Assembly: GCA_945870465.1 (NCBI GenBank)
Contig: CAMBSS010000053.1
Location: forward strand, 1 to 23,657
Direction: 5' to 3'
DNA: 23,657 nt
Source of the DNA: Bordetella parapertussis
GTDB lineage: Bacteria; Pseudomonadota; Gammaproteobacteria; Burkholderiales; SG8-41
Position numbers and translations under genes: made by a program
The notes under the pieces: model-generated
The model's input: the letters and a program-made list of their open reading frames with translations, nothing else
Told to the model about the DNA's origin: nothing
The model's database searches: none
In this document: positions 8,558 through 14,844 of the stretch, in pieces
Layout: each line of letters opens with the position of its first letter
Position numbering within the stretch: position 1 is the stretch's first letter

Positions 8558-9499
8558 ATGTTAAGTTTCCTCAAATCAGACCAAAAACCGGGCACGGGCT
8601 GGGGCGCGCGACTCAAGGCGGGCCTCACGCGAACGCGTGAGATCCTCAATACCGACCTCACCGATTTGTTCGCCGGCGGCGCCATCGATGAGGCGTTTTT
8701 TGCGGAACTGGAGACGACCCTGCTGGTCGCGGATGTCGGCGTCGCCGCCACCGAATATCTGATTGGCGAACTGCGCAGCGCAGCCCGGCGCGAAGGGCTG
8801 CGCGAAAGACATGAATTAAAACGCACGCTGCGCGAGGCGTTGCTCGCGTTGCTGAAACCCATTGCAGTGCCGCTCGACGTCAACGCGCATAACCCTTTCA
8901 TTATCGTGCTCGCCGGCGTCAACGGCGCGGGCAAGACGACGTCCATCGGCAAGCTCGCCAAGTACTATCAGCAGCGCGGCAAGACGGTCCTGCTCGCGGC
9001 GGGGGACACTTTCCGCGCCGCAGCCCGAGAGCAGCTCGAGGTGTGGGGCAAGCGCAACAACGTAGCCGTCATCGCGCAGCAATCGGGCGACGCGGCTGCG
9101 GTGATATTCGACGCAATCACGGCGGCACGTGCGCGCGGCATCGATCTCGTGCTGTGCGACACGGCGGGGCGCCTGCCGACCCAATTGCACCTGATGGAGG
9201 AAATCAGCAAGATCAAGCGCGTGATCGCCAAGGCGGCACCCGGCGCGCCGCACGAAGTCCTGCTGGTGCTCGACGCCAACACCGGCCAGAACGCGCTGAA
9301 CCAGGTCAAGGCATTCGACGACGCGCTGGGTGTCACCGGGCTGGTTCTGACGAAACTCGACGGCACTGCCAAGGGCGGCGTCATCGCAGCGATTGCGCGC
9401 GCGCACCGCATCCCGCTGCGTTTCATCGGCGTCGGCGAAGCGCTGGACGACCTGCAACCGTTTGTCGCCGAGGAGTTTGTCGATGCATTGCTTGGGTAA
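8558..9499 (+). CDS. ftsY: Signal recognition particle receptor
   Basis: The 313-residue SRP receptor GTPase docks ribosome-SRP complexes at the inner membrane for co-translational insertion. The N domain is about 20-105. The G domain has P-loop GVNGAGKTT at 120-128, DTFRAAA at 150-156, DTAGR at 201-205 and TKLDGTAKGG at 265-274. The long acidic A domain of E. coli FtsY is missing: the N-terminus is only MLSFLKSDQKPGTGWGARLKAGL, an amphipathic start followed by the N domain, as in short FtsY proteins of many betaproteobacteria. A repeat element begins just after the stop and separates it from ftsE, but the order ftsY-ftsE-ftsX-rpoH is the classical one. Confidence 0.97.
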   Translation: MLSFLKSDQKPGTGWGARLKAGLTRTREILNTDLTDLFAGGAIDEAFFAELETTLLVADVGVAATEYLIGELRSAARREGLRERHELKRTLREALLALLKPIAVPLDVNAHNPFIIVLAGVNGAGKTTSIGKLAKYYQQRGKTVLLAAGDTFRAAAREQLEVWGKRNNVAVIAQQSGDAAAVIFDAITAARARGIDLVLCDTAGRLPTQLHLMEEISKIKRVIAKAAPGAPHEVLLVLDANTGQNALNQVKAFDDALGVTGLVLTKLDGTAKGGVIAAIARAHRIPLRFIGVGEALDDLQPFVAEEFVDALLG

Positions 9500-9507
9500 C
9501 GAAAGAC

Positions 9508-9577
9508 GAGAGACGCTTGGCGAAAGAGGGAAAAATCTGGTGCTTTTGCGCCTCTCGTCTCTCGCCCAGCGTCTCTC
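9508..9577. repeat. GAGAGACG-family inverted repeat element, copy 3
   Basis: The right arm (9549-9577) is identical over 29 bases to the right arm of copy 2 (4268-4296). The left arm, from about 9508 (GAGAGACGCTTGGCGAAAGAGGG), is partly degenerate. Related bases (GAAAGAC) extend back to the ftsY stop. The loop is GAAAAATCTGGTGCTTTT-like. The element fills the ftsY-ftsE gap and ends 6 bases before the ftsE ATG, leaving no Shine-Dalgarno sequence there. Confidence 0.8.
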
Positions 9578-9583
9578 GAACCG

Positions 9584-10243
9584 ATGATTTCCCTCAGCAA
9601 CGTCTCCAAGCGCTACCCGGGCGGACGCCAGGCGCTGCACGACGTGGGTTTCACCATAGAGTCGGGGGAGCTCGCGTTTATCACCGGCCATTCCGGCGCG
9701 GGCAAAACAACCTTGCTCAAGCTGCTGGTCGCCATCGAACGGCCGACGGCCGGCAGCATCGTCGTCAACGGCCAGAACGTCGGAACCCTGCCGCCGCGCG
9801 CGGTGCCTTTCCTGCGCCGCAAGTTCGGGCTGATATTCCAGGATCACAAGCTGCTGTTCGACCGCAACGTGTTCGACAACGTGGCGCTGCCGCTCGAAAT
9901 CGCGGGCTACGGTGCGCAGGACACGGCGCGGCGGGTGCGCGCCGCGCTCGACAAGGTCGGGCTCCTCAAATACGAGAAAGCGCTGCCGATTACGCTCTCC
10001 GGCGGCGAACGGCAGCGGCTGTGCATCGCGCGCGCGATAGTCCACCGCCCCGCCATTCTGCTCGCCGATGAACCAACCGGCAATCTCGACGCCGATTACG
10101 CCGCGGAAATCGGCGAGTTGTTCCGCTCCTTCAACCAGGTCGGCGTCACGGTGGTGGTCGCCACCCACGACCAGGCGCTGCTGTCGAGACTGCAACCGCG
10201 CGTCATCGCGCTGCGCAATGGCGAACTGGCGGCGGCCGCATGA
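9584..10243 (+). CDS. ftsE: Cell division ATP-binding protein
   Basis: The 219-residue ABC ATPase pairs with FtsX at the divisome and powers activation of septal peptidoglycan hydrolases. Walker A is GHSGAGKT (35-42), the Q-loop is in LIFQDHKLL, the signature is LSGGERQR (138-145), Walker B is ILLADEPTG with Asp162-Glu163, and the H-loop His195 is in ATHD. All catalytic elements are intact. The stop overlaps the ftsX ATG (ATGA), so the two are translationally coupled. No Shine-Dalgarno is visible before the ATG at 9584 because the right arm of a repeat element ends 6 bases upstream. Translation may therefore depend on the element's hairpin or on leaderless-like initiation. Confidence 0.97.
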   Translation: MISLSNVSKRYPGGRQALHDVGFTIESGELAFITGHSGAGKTTLLKLLVAIERPTAGSIVVNGQNVGTLPPRAVPFLRRKFGLIFQDHKLLFDRNVFDNVALPLEIAGYGAQDTARRVRAALDKVGLLKYEKALPITLSGGERQRLCIARAIVHRPAILLADEPTGNLDADYAAEIGELFRSFNQVGVTVVVATHDQALLSRLQPRVIALRNGELAAAA

Positions 10244-11145
10244 AGGCCTGGCTCGCCCAGCATGCACGCTGCGCCGGCCTCACGCTGACGAAGCTGGCGC
10301 GCACGCCGCTCGGCAGCGCGCTCAACATTGTCGTCATCGGCATCGCACTCTCGCTGCCGGTCGGGCTCTATCTGCTGATCGACAATCTGCAGACGGCCTC
10401 CGGCCAGCTGGCGGCCGAACCACAAATCAGCGCTTTCCTTGCACTCGATGCGAGCCGCGCTGAAATCGCGCAAATCGAGACGCGCCTGAAGCAAAACCCG
10501 CGCGTGCTGCGTTTCCGTTTCGTGCCGCGCGCCGAAGCATTGCAGGAACTCAAGCAATCGAGCGGGCTCGCCGACGTCATCGACAGCCTGCCGCAAAACC
10601 CGCTGCCGGATGCGTTCATCATCACCGCGAAAGACAATGCGCCGCAGGCGCTCGACGCGTTGCGCGACGAAATCAAGCAGTTACCGCGCGTCGTCCACGC
10701 CCAGCTCGACGCCGCGTGGGCGCGGCGGCTGGATGCGACACTGCGCTTCGGCCGCCTCGTGGTCCTGTTCCTCGGCGGGCTGCTCGCGGTGGCGCTGATC
10801 GCGGTCACTTTCAATACCATCCGCCTGCAGGTGCTGACCCAGCGCGATGAAGTCGAAGTGGTCAAGCTGATTGGCGCTACCGACGCATTTATCCGGCGGC
10901 CTTTCCTGTACTACGGCGCACTACAGGGGGCGGCAGGCGGGCTGGTCGCGTGGCTGATCGTGAGCGGCGGCGTCTGGCTGGTAAACCATAACCTCGGCGA
11001 ACTGTCACACGTATACGCGTCGCTTTTTCAGCTCATAGCCCTGACGCCGGCCGATAGTTTATGCCTGCTGCTGCTGCCGGCTGCTCTGGGTTGGTTCGGC
11101 GCCCTGCTCTCCGTGGGCAGGCACCTGGCGGTGATCGAACCTTAG
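10240..11145 (+). CDS. ftsX: Cell division permease-like protein
   Basis: The 301-residue partner of FtsE has four membrane segments: about 28-47, 170-192, 222-248 and 262-292. A large periplasmic loop of about 120 residues lies between the first two, and this loop contacts amidase activators (EnvC-like proteins) in other bacteria. The FtsX domain motif LIGATDAFIRRPFLYYGALQG is at about 208-228. It starts within the ftsE stop (ATGA). The C-terminus GRHLAVIEP is typical. It is followed by a weak A/T-rich hairpin and then the rpoH promoter, so the ftsY-ftsE-ftsX unit probably ends here, with some read-through into rpoH possible. Confidence 0.96.
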   Translation: MKAWLAQHARCAGLTLTKLARTPLGSALNIVVIGIALSLPVGLYLLIDNLQTASGQLAAEPQISAFLALDASRAEIAQIETRLKQNPRVLRFRFVPRAEALQELKQSSGLADVIDSLPQNPLPDAFIITAKDNAPQALDALRDEIKQLPRVVHAQLDAAWARRLDATLRFGRLVVLFLGGLLAVALIAVTFNTIRLQVLTQRDEVEVVKLIGATDAFIRRPFLYYGALQGAAGGLVAWLIVSGGVWLVNHNLGELSHVYASLFQLIALTPADSLCLLLLPAALGWFGALLSVGRHLAVIEP

Positions 11146-11151
11146 CTGTTT

Positions 11152-11177
11152 AAACTATTGATAAATAAATAGTTTTT
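11152..11177 (+). terminator. Weak intrinsic terminator after ftsX
   Basis: AAACTATT (11152-11159) pairs with AATAGTTT (11168-11175) across an 8-base loop, and TTTTT closes the structure. The stem is A/T-rich, so termination is probably partial. It lies 6 bases after the ftsX stop. Confidence 0.5.
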
Positions 11178-11202
11178 CATGACATCCCCGGCCGGATGTG
11201 GC

Positions 11203-11231
11203 GGAACTTTCCGGCTATTTGGCACTCATAT
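11203..11231 (+). promoter_or_regulatory. Candidate RpoE (sigma-E)-type promoter of rpoH
   Basis: GGAACTT at 11203-11209 matches the sigma-E -35 consensus exactly. After 16 bases comes TCATAT at 11226-11231, an approximate match to the sigma-E -10 (TCTRA-like). Escherichia coli rpoH also has a sigma-E-dependent promoter. The -10 falls inside the CIRCE spacer, so HrcA would be expected to interfere. Confidence 0.45.
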
Positions 11232-11245
11232 ACCCAGAGTGCTAA
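11219..11245. promoter_or_regulatory. CIRCE operator (HrcA-binding site) upstream of rpoH
   Basis: TTGGCACTC (11219-11227), nine bases, then GAGTGCTAA (11237-11245). The CIRCE consensus is TTAGCACTC-N9-GAGTGCTAA, so the site has a single mismatch and the exact spacer. It overlaps the -35 and -10 of the rpoH promoter, the position expected for repression by HrcA. This puts the heat-shock sigma factor under the chaperonin-type repressor. hrcA itself is not in the window. Confidence 0.9.
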
Positions 11246-11248
11246 AAT
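11219..11248 (+). promoter_or_regulatory. Sigma70-type promoter of rpoH
   Basis: TTGGCA (11219-11224), 18 bases, then TAAAAT (11243-11248). Transcription would begin near 11255, giving a leader of only about 15 bases that carries the Shine-Dalgarno GAAAGGGG (11254-11261). Both hexamers overlap the CIRCE arms. Confidence 0.6.
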
Positions 11249-11269
11249 TCTTCGAAAGGGGCTAAAGCC

Positions 11270-12121
11270 ATGACGAGTTTTGCGTTACCCATACCTTCCG
11301 CGACGGGCAGTCTGGATGGCTATATCTCGACGGTCAACCGCTTTCCCATCCTGACCCAACAAGAGGAAACGGATCTGGCGCGGCGCTTGCGCGACCATGA
11401 AGACCTGGACGCGGCACGTCAACTCATCGTTTCCCACCTGCGCGTGGTCGTTTCGGTCGCGCGCGGCTATCTGGGTTACGGCCTGCCGCAGGCCGACCTC
11501 ATCCAGGAAGGCAATATCGGCCTGATGAAAGCGGTCAAGCGCTTCGACCCGGAACGCGGCGTGCGCCTGGTGTCGTTTGCCGTGCACTGGATCCGCGCCG
11601 AAATGCACGAGTTCATTCTGCGCAACTGGCGCATGATGAAAATTGCGACCACCAAAGCGCAGCGCAAGCTGTTCTTCAATCTCCGCAGCATGAAGCCGGG
11701 ATTGAATACGCTCGGCCACGCTGAAGTCCAGGCGATGGCGAAGACCCTCGGCGTCAAGCCGGAGGAAGTCGTCGAAATGGAAACCCGTCTGGGCGGGCAG
11801 GACATCGCGCTTGAACCGCTGAACGACGATGCGGAAGAAAGCTACGCGCCTATCGCCTACCTGGCGGACACGGACAGTGAACCGGGACGCGTGCTTGAAC
11901 ACGCGCAGGAAGAACGGTTGAAATCCGCGGGCCTTGCCCACGCCGTCGAGAGCCTCGATCCGCGCAGCCGCCGCATTATCGAAGCACGCTGGCTGCGGGA
12001 AAAAGACCAGGCAACGCTGCACGATCTGGCCGCGGAATTCGGCGTTTCAGCCGAGCGCATCCGCCAGATCGAACACAAGGCCATGCAGAAAATGCGCGGG
12101 CTGATCGGCGCCACGGCCTGA
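11270..12121 (+). CDS. rpoH: RNA polymerase heat-shock sigma factor (sigma-32)
   Basis: The 283-residue sigma factor directs transcription of chaperone and protease genes. Region 1.2 lies near residues 15-45, and region 2 contains DLIQEGNIGLMKAVKRFDPERG (77-98) and FAVHWIRAEMHEFILRNWRMMKIATTKAQRKLFFNLR (103-139). The RpoH box QRKLFFNLR at 131-139 distinguishes it from RpoD and RpoS. The region 4 helix-turn-helix is TLHDLAAEFGVSAERIRQIEHKAM, close to the C-terminus. Length is typical. The ATG at 11270 has GAAAGGGG eight bases upstream. A near-perfect CIRCE, a sigma70 promoter and an RpoE-like promoter precede it, and a strong terminator follows. Confidence 0.97.
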   Translation: MTSFALPIPSATGSLDGYISTVNRFPILTQQEETDLARRLRDHEDLDAARQLIVSHLRVVVSVARGYLGYGLPQADLIQEGNIGLMKAVKRFDPERGVRLVSFAVHWIRAEMHEFILRNWRMMKIATTKAQRKLFFNLRSMKPGLNTLGHAEVQAMAKTLGVKPEEVVEMETRLGGQDIALEPLNDDAEESYAPIAYLADTDSEPGRVLEHAQEERLKSAGLAHAVESLDPRSRRIIEARWLREKDQATLHDLAAEFGVSAERIRQIEHKAMQKMRGLIGATA

Positions 12122-12138
12122 TCAGATCTCATCTGCAG

Positions 12139-12174
12139 AAAAGCGGGACGGCCATCAGCGGCCCTCCCGCTTTT
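12139..12174. terminator. Bidirectional intrinsic terminator between rpoH and the racemase homologue
   Basis: AAAAGCGGGA (12139-12148) pairs with TCCCGCTTTT (12165-12174), with an inner CGGCC/GGCC stem. On the + strand it is followed by TTTTTTTATT (12171-12180), a strong terminator for rpoH. On the - strand four U residues follow, so it can also end transcription of the convergent racemase-family gene. Confidence 0.88.
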
Positions 12175-12210
12175 TTTATTGCCCGCGGATCGCCACCCGC
12201 GAAGGAACGG

Positions 12211-12972
12211 TCAACGCTCCTGCCAATGCGTATGGCCGCCGGCACCCGGAAAGCCGAAGTCGCGGGGCTGCAGTCCGGCATGAAACCACGTGACGAACGT
12301 ATAAACCGTGAAGATCGGCACGCGCAGATGTCTTTGCATGGCGGCAGCGTAAGGCCCCATGTTGTGGTTCTCGCAAACGATCGCACCGACGTCCGGATGG
12401 CGCGTGAGCAGCGCTTCGCCGGCGTCGAGAATATCGCGCTCGGCCTGCGCGTAATCCATGTCGAGCGTGTCGCCCAGCATGACGCGGGTAAATTCCTTGC
12501 CGCCCTCCGTGCCCATCACGGGGGTGTCGTGAGGCGCATTGACCGCGTCCCAATGGTCCGGCGTAATGCGGTTGCCCTGTACTGACAACACGCCCACGCG
12601 CTTGCCGGGCGGCAGCAGCGCCTGCACCAGCGGAATCTGCATCAATGAGGAGCTTGCAACCGGCACATTGACATGCGCGGCGAGCTGCTTCTGAAAGATC
12701 GCGAGAAAGCCGCCCGTCGTAGTGATGCCGTCGGCGCCTTCGCGGACCAGTTCTTCGGCCGCCTTCAGGAAGGCGGGGCCCAGGCCCTTGCCCTGCTCGT
12801 GGATGACGACGCGCGCACTTGCACCGGGCACAACCTTATAGAGCACCGGGAACGGCCACGTCAGTGCATTGCCCGTATCGCCGGGCGGGCGCGGCCATTT
12901 CGTATCGAGCATCAGAATTCCCACGCGCGCGCCATAGATGGTCTTTCCGCCGTACCCTGTTCTTGCATTCAC
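12211..12972 (-). CDS. Aspartate/glutamate racemase superfamily protein with a single cysteine
   Basis: The 253-residue protein matches the Asp/Glu/hydantoin racemase superfamily: VGILMLDTKWPRPPGD at 17-32, DGITTTGGFLAIFQ (81-94), PVASSSLMQIPLVQALLPPGKRVGVLS, and AIVCENHNMGPY around Cys200. Racemases use two cysteines. Here the first motif, usually TTNCGFL, reads TTTGGFL with Gly87 at the cysteine position, and Cys200 is the only cysteine in the protein. That Gly/Cys pattern is known from arylmalonate decarboxylase (Gly74/Cys188), so a decarboxylase or other one-cysteine chemistry fits better than racemization. The start is GTG at 12972, with GGAGA seven bases upstream. Divergent from a Bug receptor, whose ligand may be its substrate. 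Substrate unknown. Confidence 0.85.
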   Translation of the reverse strand: MNARTGYGGKTIYGARVGILMLDTKWPRPPGDTGNALTWPFPVLYKVVPGASARVVIHEQGKGLGPAFLKAAEELVREGADGITTTGGFLAIFQKQLAAHVNVPVASSSLMQIPLVQALLPPGKRVGVLSVQGNRITPDHWDAVNAPHDTPVMGTEGGKEFTRVMLGDTLDMDYAQAERDILDAGEALLTRHPDVGAIVCENHNMGPYAAAMQRHLRVPIFTVYTFVTWFHAGLQPRDFGFPGAGGHTHWQER

Positions 12973-13094
12973 CTTGCAATCTCCGGAAATAAATAATGAT
13001 TATTGAATATGGTTAGACGCGCCCAGTATTGGCCGTAACCGCGGGCGCGCACCTATAATACCGCACGCATTTGCATTTCCATCGGGAGACTTCC
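12973..13094. promoter_or_regulatory. Divergent regulatory region of the racemase homologue and Bug receptor genes
   Basis: AATAATGATTATT (12992-13004) is a perfect odd palindrome centred on G and lies about 20 bases upstream of the racemase start, a possible operator. For the + gene, TATAAT at 13054-13059 is a good -10; the best -35, TTGGCC at 13029-13034, is 19 bases away, longer than ideal. Transcription would start near 13066. The Shine-Dalgarno GGGAGA is at 13084-13089. Confidence 0.5.
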
Positions 13095-14054
13095 ATGCGC
13101 AGTACGCTTTTCATAGCAATGTGCGCCGGTGCCGCCACTGCCGCATTCGCTCAGACCAACTATCCCGCCAAGCCGGTGCGCCTCGTCGCGCCGTTCACCG
13201 CGGGCGGTCCGGTCGATATCACTGCGCGCATACTCGCGCAGAAGCTGACGGATGCATGGGGACAACAGGTTCTGGTCGAGAACCGCACGGGTGCGAGCGG
13301 AATGATAGGCGCCGAGCTCGTCGCGAAATCACCGGCCGACGGTTACACGCTGCTCGTGAACTCGTCGATACACGTCATCGTGCCCAGCCTGTTCCCGAAA
13401 ATGGGCTACGACCCGATGCGCGACTTTGCGCCGATCACGGTCGTCTCGAGTTCGCCTCTGCTGCTCGTCGTCACGCCCAGCCTGCCGGTGAAAGACGTAA
13501 AAGATTTCATTGCGCTCGCCAAAGCGCGGCCGGGCGAGCTCTCTTTTGCGTCGAGCGGCAGCGGTTCGTCCACGCACCTGACCGCGGAGCTCTTCAAGAC
13601 GGTTACCCGCACCAACATGCAGCATGTTCCGTACAAAGGCCAGTCGCAGGCGCTCACCGACGTGATCTCCGGCCAGATTCCTTTCATGTTCAACAGCCTG
13701 CCGCCCGTACTCGAGTTCGTCAAAGGCAAGCGCCTGCGCGTCCTCGCCATCACATCGGAAAAACGCTATGCGTCGCTGCCCGAGGTGCCGACGTTTGCGG
13801 AGTCCGGTTACAAGGAACTGATCAGTGGCTCGTGGTACGCAATCTGGGCGCCGGCAAAAACACCCGATGCTCTGGTCGCCAGACTGCATGCCGATATCGT
13901 CAAGATCATCAACCTGCCCGACGTGCGCGTGCGCATACAGGAACTCGGCGGCGAGCCCGTCGGCAACACTCCCGCCGAATTCGACGCATTCCAGAAAGCG
14001 GACATGGCGCGGTGGGCGCAGGTGGTCAAGAATTCCGGCGCGAAAGCCGAGTAG
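13095..14054 (+). CDS. Bug/TctC-family tripartite tricarboxylate-type solute receptor
   Basis: The 319-residue periplasmic binding protein has a signal peptide cleaved near AAFA-QT (residue 19). Family landmarks are YPAKPVRLVAPFTAGGPVDITARILAQKL, the loop NRTGASGMIGAELVAKSPADGYTLL, FASSGSGSSTHLTAELF, and VPYKGQSQALTDVISGQIPFMF. Bug proteins typically bind carboxylates with a pair of bridging water molecules. No TctA or TctB membrane genes are nearby, so it is an orphan receptor, common in Bordetella and Cupriavidus relatives. The ATG at 13095 was preferred because GGGAGA lies six bases upstream and a clean signal peptide results; an in-frame start at 13071 adds MHFHRETS. The ligand may be the substrate of the divergent racemase-family enzyme, which is inference only. 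Confidence 0.94.
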   Translation: MRSTLFIAMCAGAATAAFAQTNYPAKPVRLVAPFTAGGPVDITARILAQKLTDAWGQQVLVENRTGASGMIGAELVAKSPADGYTLLVNSSIHVIVPSLFPKMGYDPMRDFAPITVVSSSPLLLVVTPSLPVKDVKDFIALAKARPGELSFASSGSGSSTHLTAELFKTVTRTNMQHVPYKGQSQALTDVISGQIPFMFNSLPPVLEFVKGKRLRVLAITSEKRYASLPEVPTFAESGYKELISGSWYAIWAPAKTPDALVARLHADIVKIINLPDVRVRIQELGGEPVGNTPAEFDAFQKADMARWAQVVKNSGAKAE

Positions 14055-14073
14055 AGCGCGCCGACCCGCTCTA
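14052..14073. terminator. Hairpin spanning two convergent stop codons
   Basis: TAGAGCG (14052-14058) pairs perfectly with CGCTCTA (14067-14073) across an 8-base loop. The TAG in the left arm is the stop of the Bug receptor gene, and the right arm encodes the TAG stop of the SDR on the other strand. No U-tracts follow, so it is only a possible bidirectional 3' end. Confidence 0.45.
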
Positions 14074-14844
14074 AAGCACGCCCGATGTGCCGCCGTCGAC
14101 GTTGATGCACGAGCCGGTGACATAGCTCGCGGCGGCGGACGCGAGGAACACGATCACGCTGGCGACCTCGTCTGGTTCACCCAGTCTCTGCATCGGCACT
14201 TTTGGCGCCAACTGCCGGTAATGTTCATCGATCGCCAGTCCCGCCTGCTTCGCGCGCAACTCCTGCTGGTGGGACTTGATCCAGCCGAGCGCAATCGCGT
14301 TCACGAGAATGCCGTCGGCAGCCACTTCTTTTGACAGCGCCTTGGTAAAGGCAAGACCGGCCGCGCGGCTGACGCTGGTCGGAAACGACGCCGCATGCGG
14401 CTGTTTGGCGCCGGCCATGCTGATATTGATGATGCGGCCCTGACCCTGCGCGCGCATCAGCGGCAGCACGGCGCGCGCCGCGCGCACCTGCGCCATCAGC
14501 TTTACTTCCAGGTCGTATTGCCACTTGGCGTCATCTGCCTCGGCGAACGGGCCCTGCGAGGTGCTGCCGGCATTGTTGACGAGTATGTCTATGCGGCCAA
14601 ACCGCTGTGCCGTTGCGGCGATAAATTGCTCGACCTCGCCGGCGCGCGAGACATCCGCGGCGACTGTCATCAGTTCCGCGCCGCTGCCGGCGATTTCGGC
14701 GGCGAGACGGGCGAGCACTTCCGGCCGCCGCGCGCAGACTGCCAGTTTTGTCCCTTCGGCGGCGAAGCGCAGCGCAGTTGCCCGCCCGATGCCCGTGCTG
14801 CCGCCGACGATCACCGCAACACGTCCGCTTAAGCCAAGCTCCAT
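14071..14844 (-). CDS. Short-chain dehydrogenase/reductase family protein lacking YxxxK
   Basis: The 257-residue SDR has a Rossmann cofactor motif GGSTGIG (14-20), the CARR stretch after the second strand, DV near 64-65, NNAG (90-93), and Ser142 in GRIINIS. The active-site segment reads SFPTSVSRAAGLAFTK: Thr156 and Arg160 stand where Tyr and Lys of YxxxK are expected. The C-terminal SDR pattern RLGEPDEVASVIVFLASAAASYVTGSCINVDGG is intact. It may be a reductase with altered chemistry or a binding-only protein; cofactor and substrate are unknown. The ATG at 14844 shares its first base with the TGA of sco (TGATG), so it is coupled to the oxidase assembly genes. Longer upstream in-frame starts lie inside sco. 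Confidence 0.88.
   Translation of the reverse strand: MELGLSGRVAVIVGGSTGIGRATALRFAAEGTKLAVCARRPEVLARLAAEIAGSGAELMTVAADVSRAGEVEQFIAATAQRFGRIDILVNNAGSTSQGPFAEADDAKWQYDLEVKLMAQVRAARAVLPLMRAQGQGRIINISMAGAKQPHAASFPTSVSRAAGLAFTKALSKEVAADGILVNAIALGWIKSHQQELRAKQAGLAIDEHYRQLAPKVPMQRLGEPDEVASVIVFLASAAASYVTGSCINVDGGTSGVL

Noticed and set aside
8446..11217. Shared 11-mer CTTTCCGGCTA in the ftsY and rpoH upstream regions (8446-8456 and 11207-11217)
   Set aside because: Many 11-base matches are expected by chance in a window of this size, and the surrounding bases do not align.
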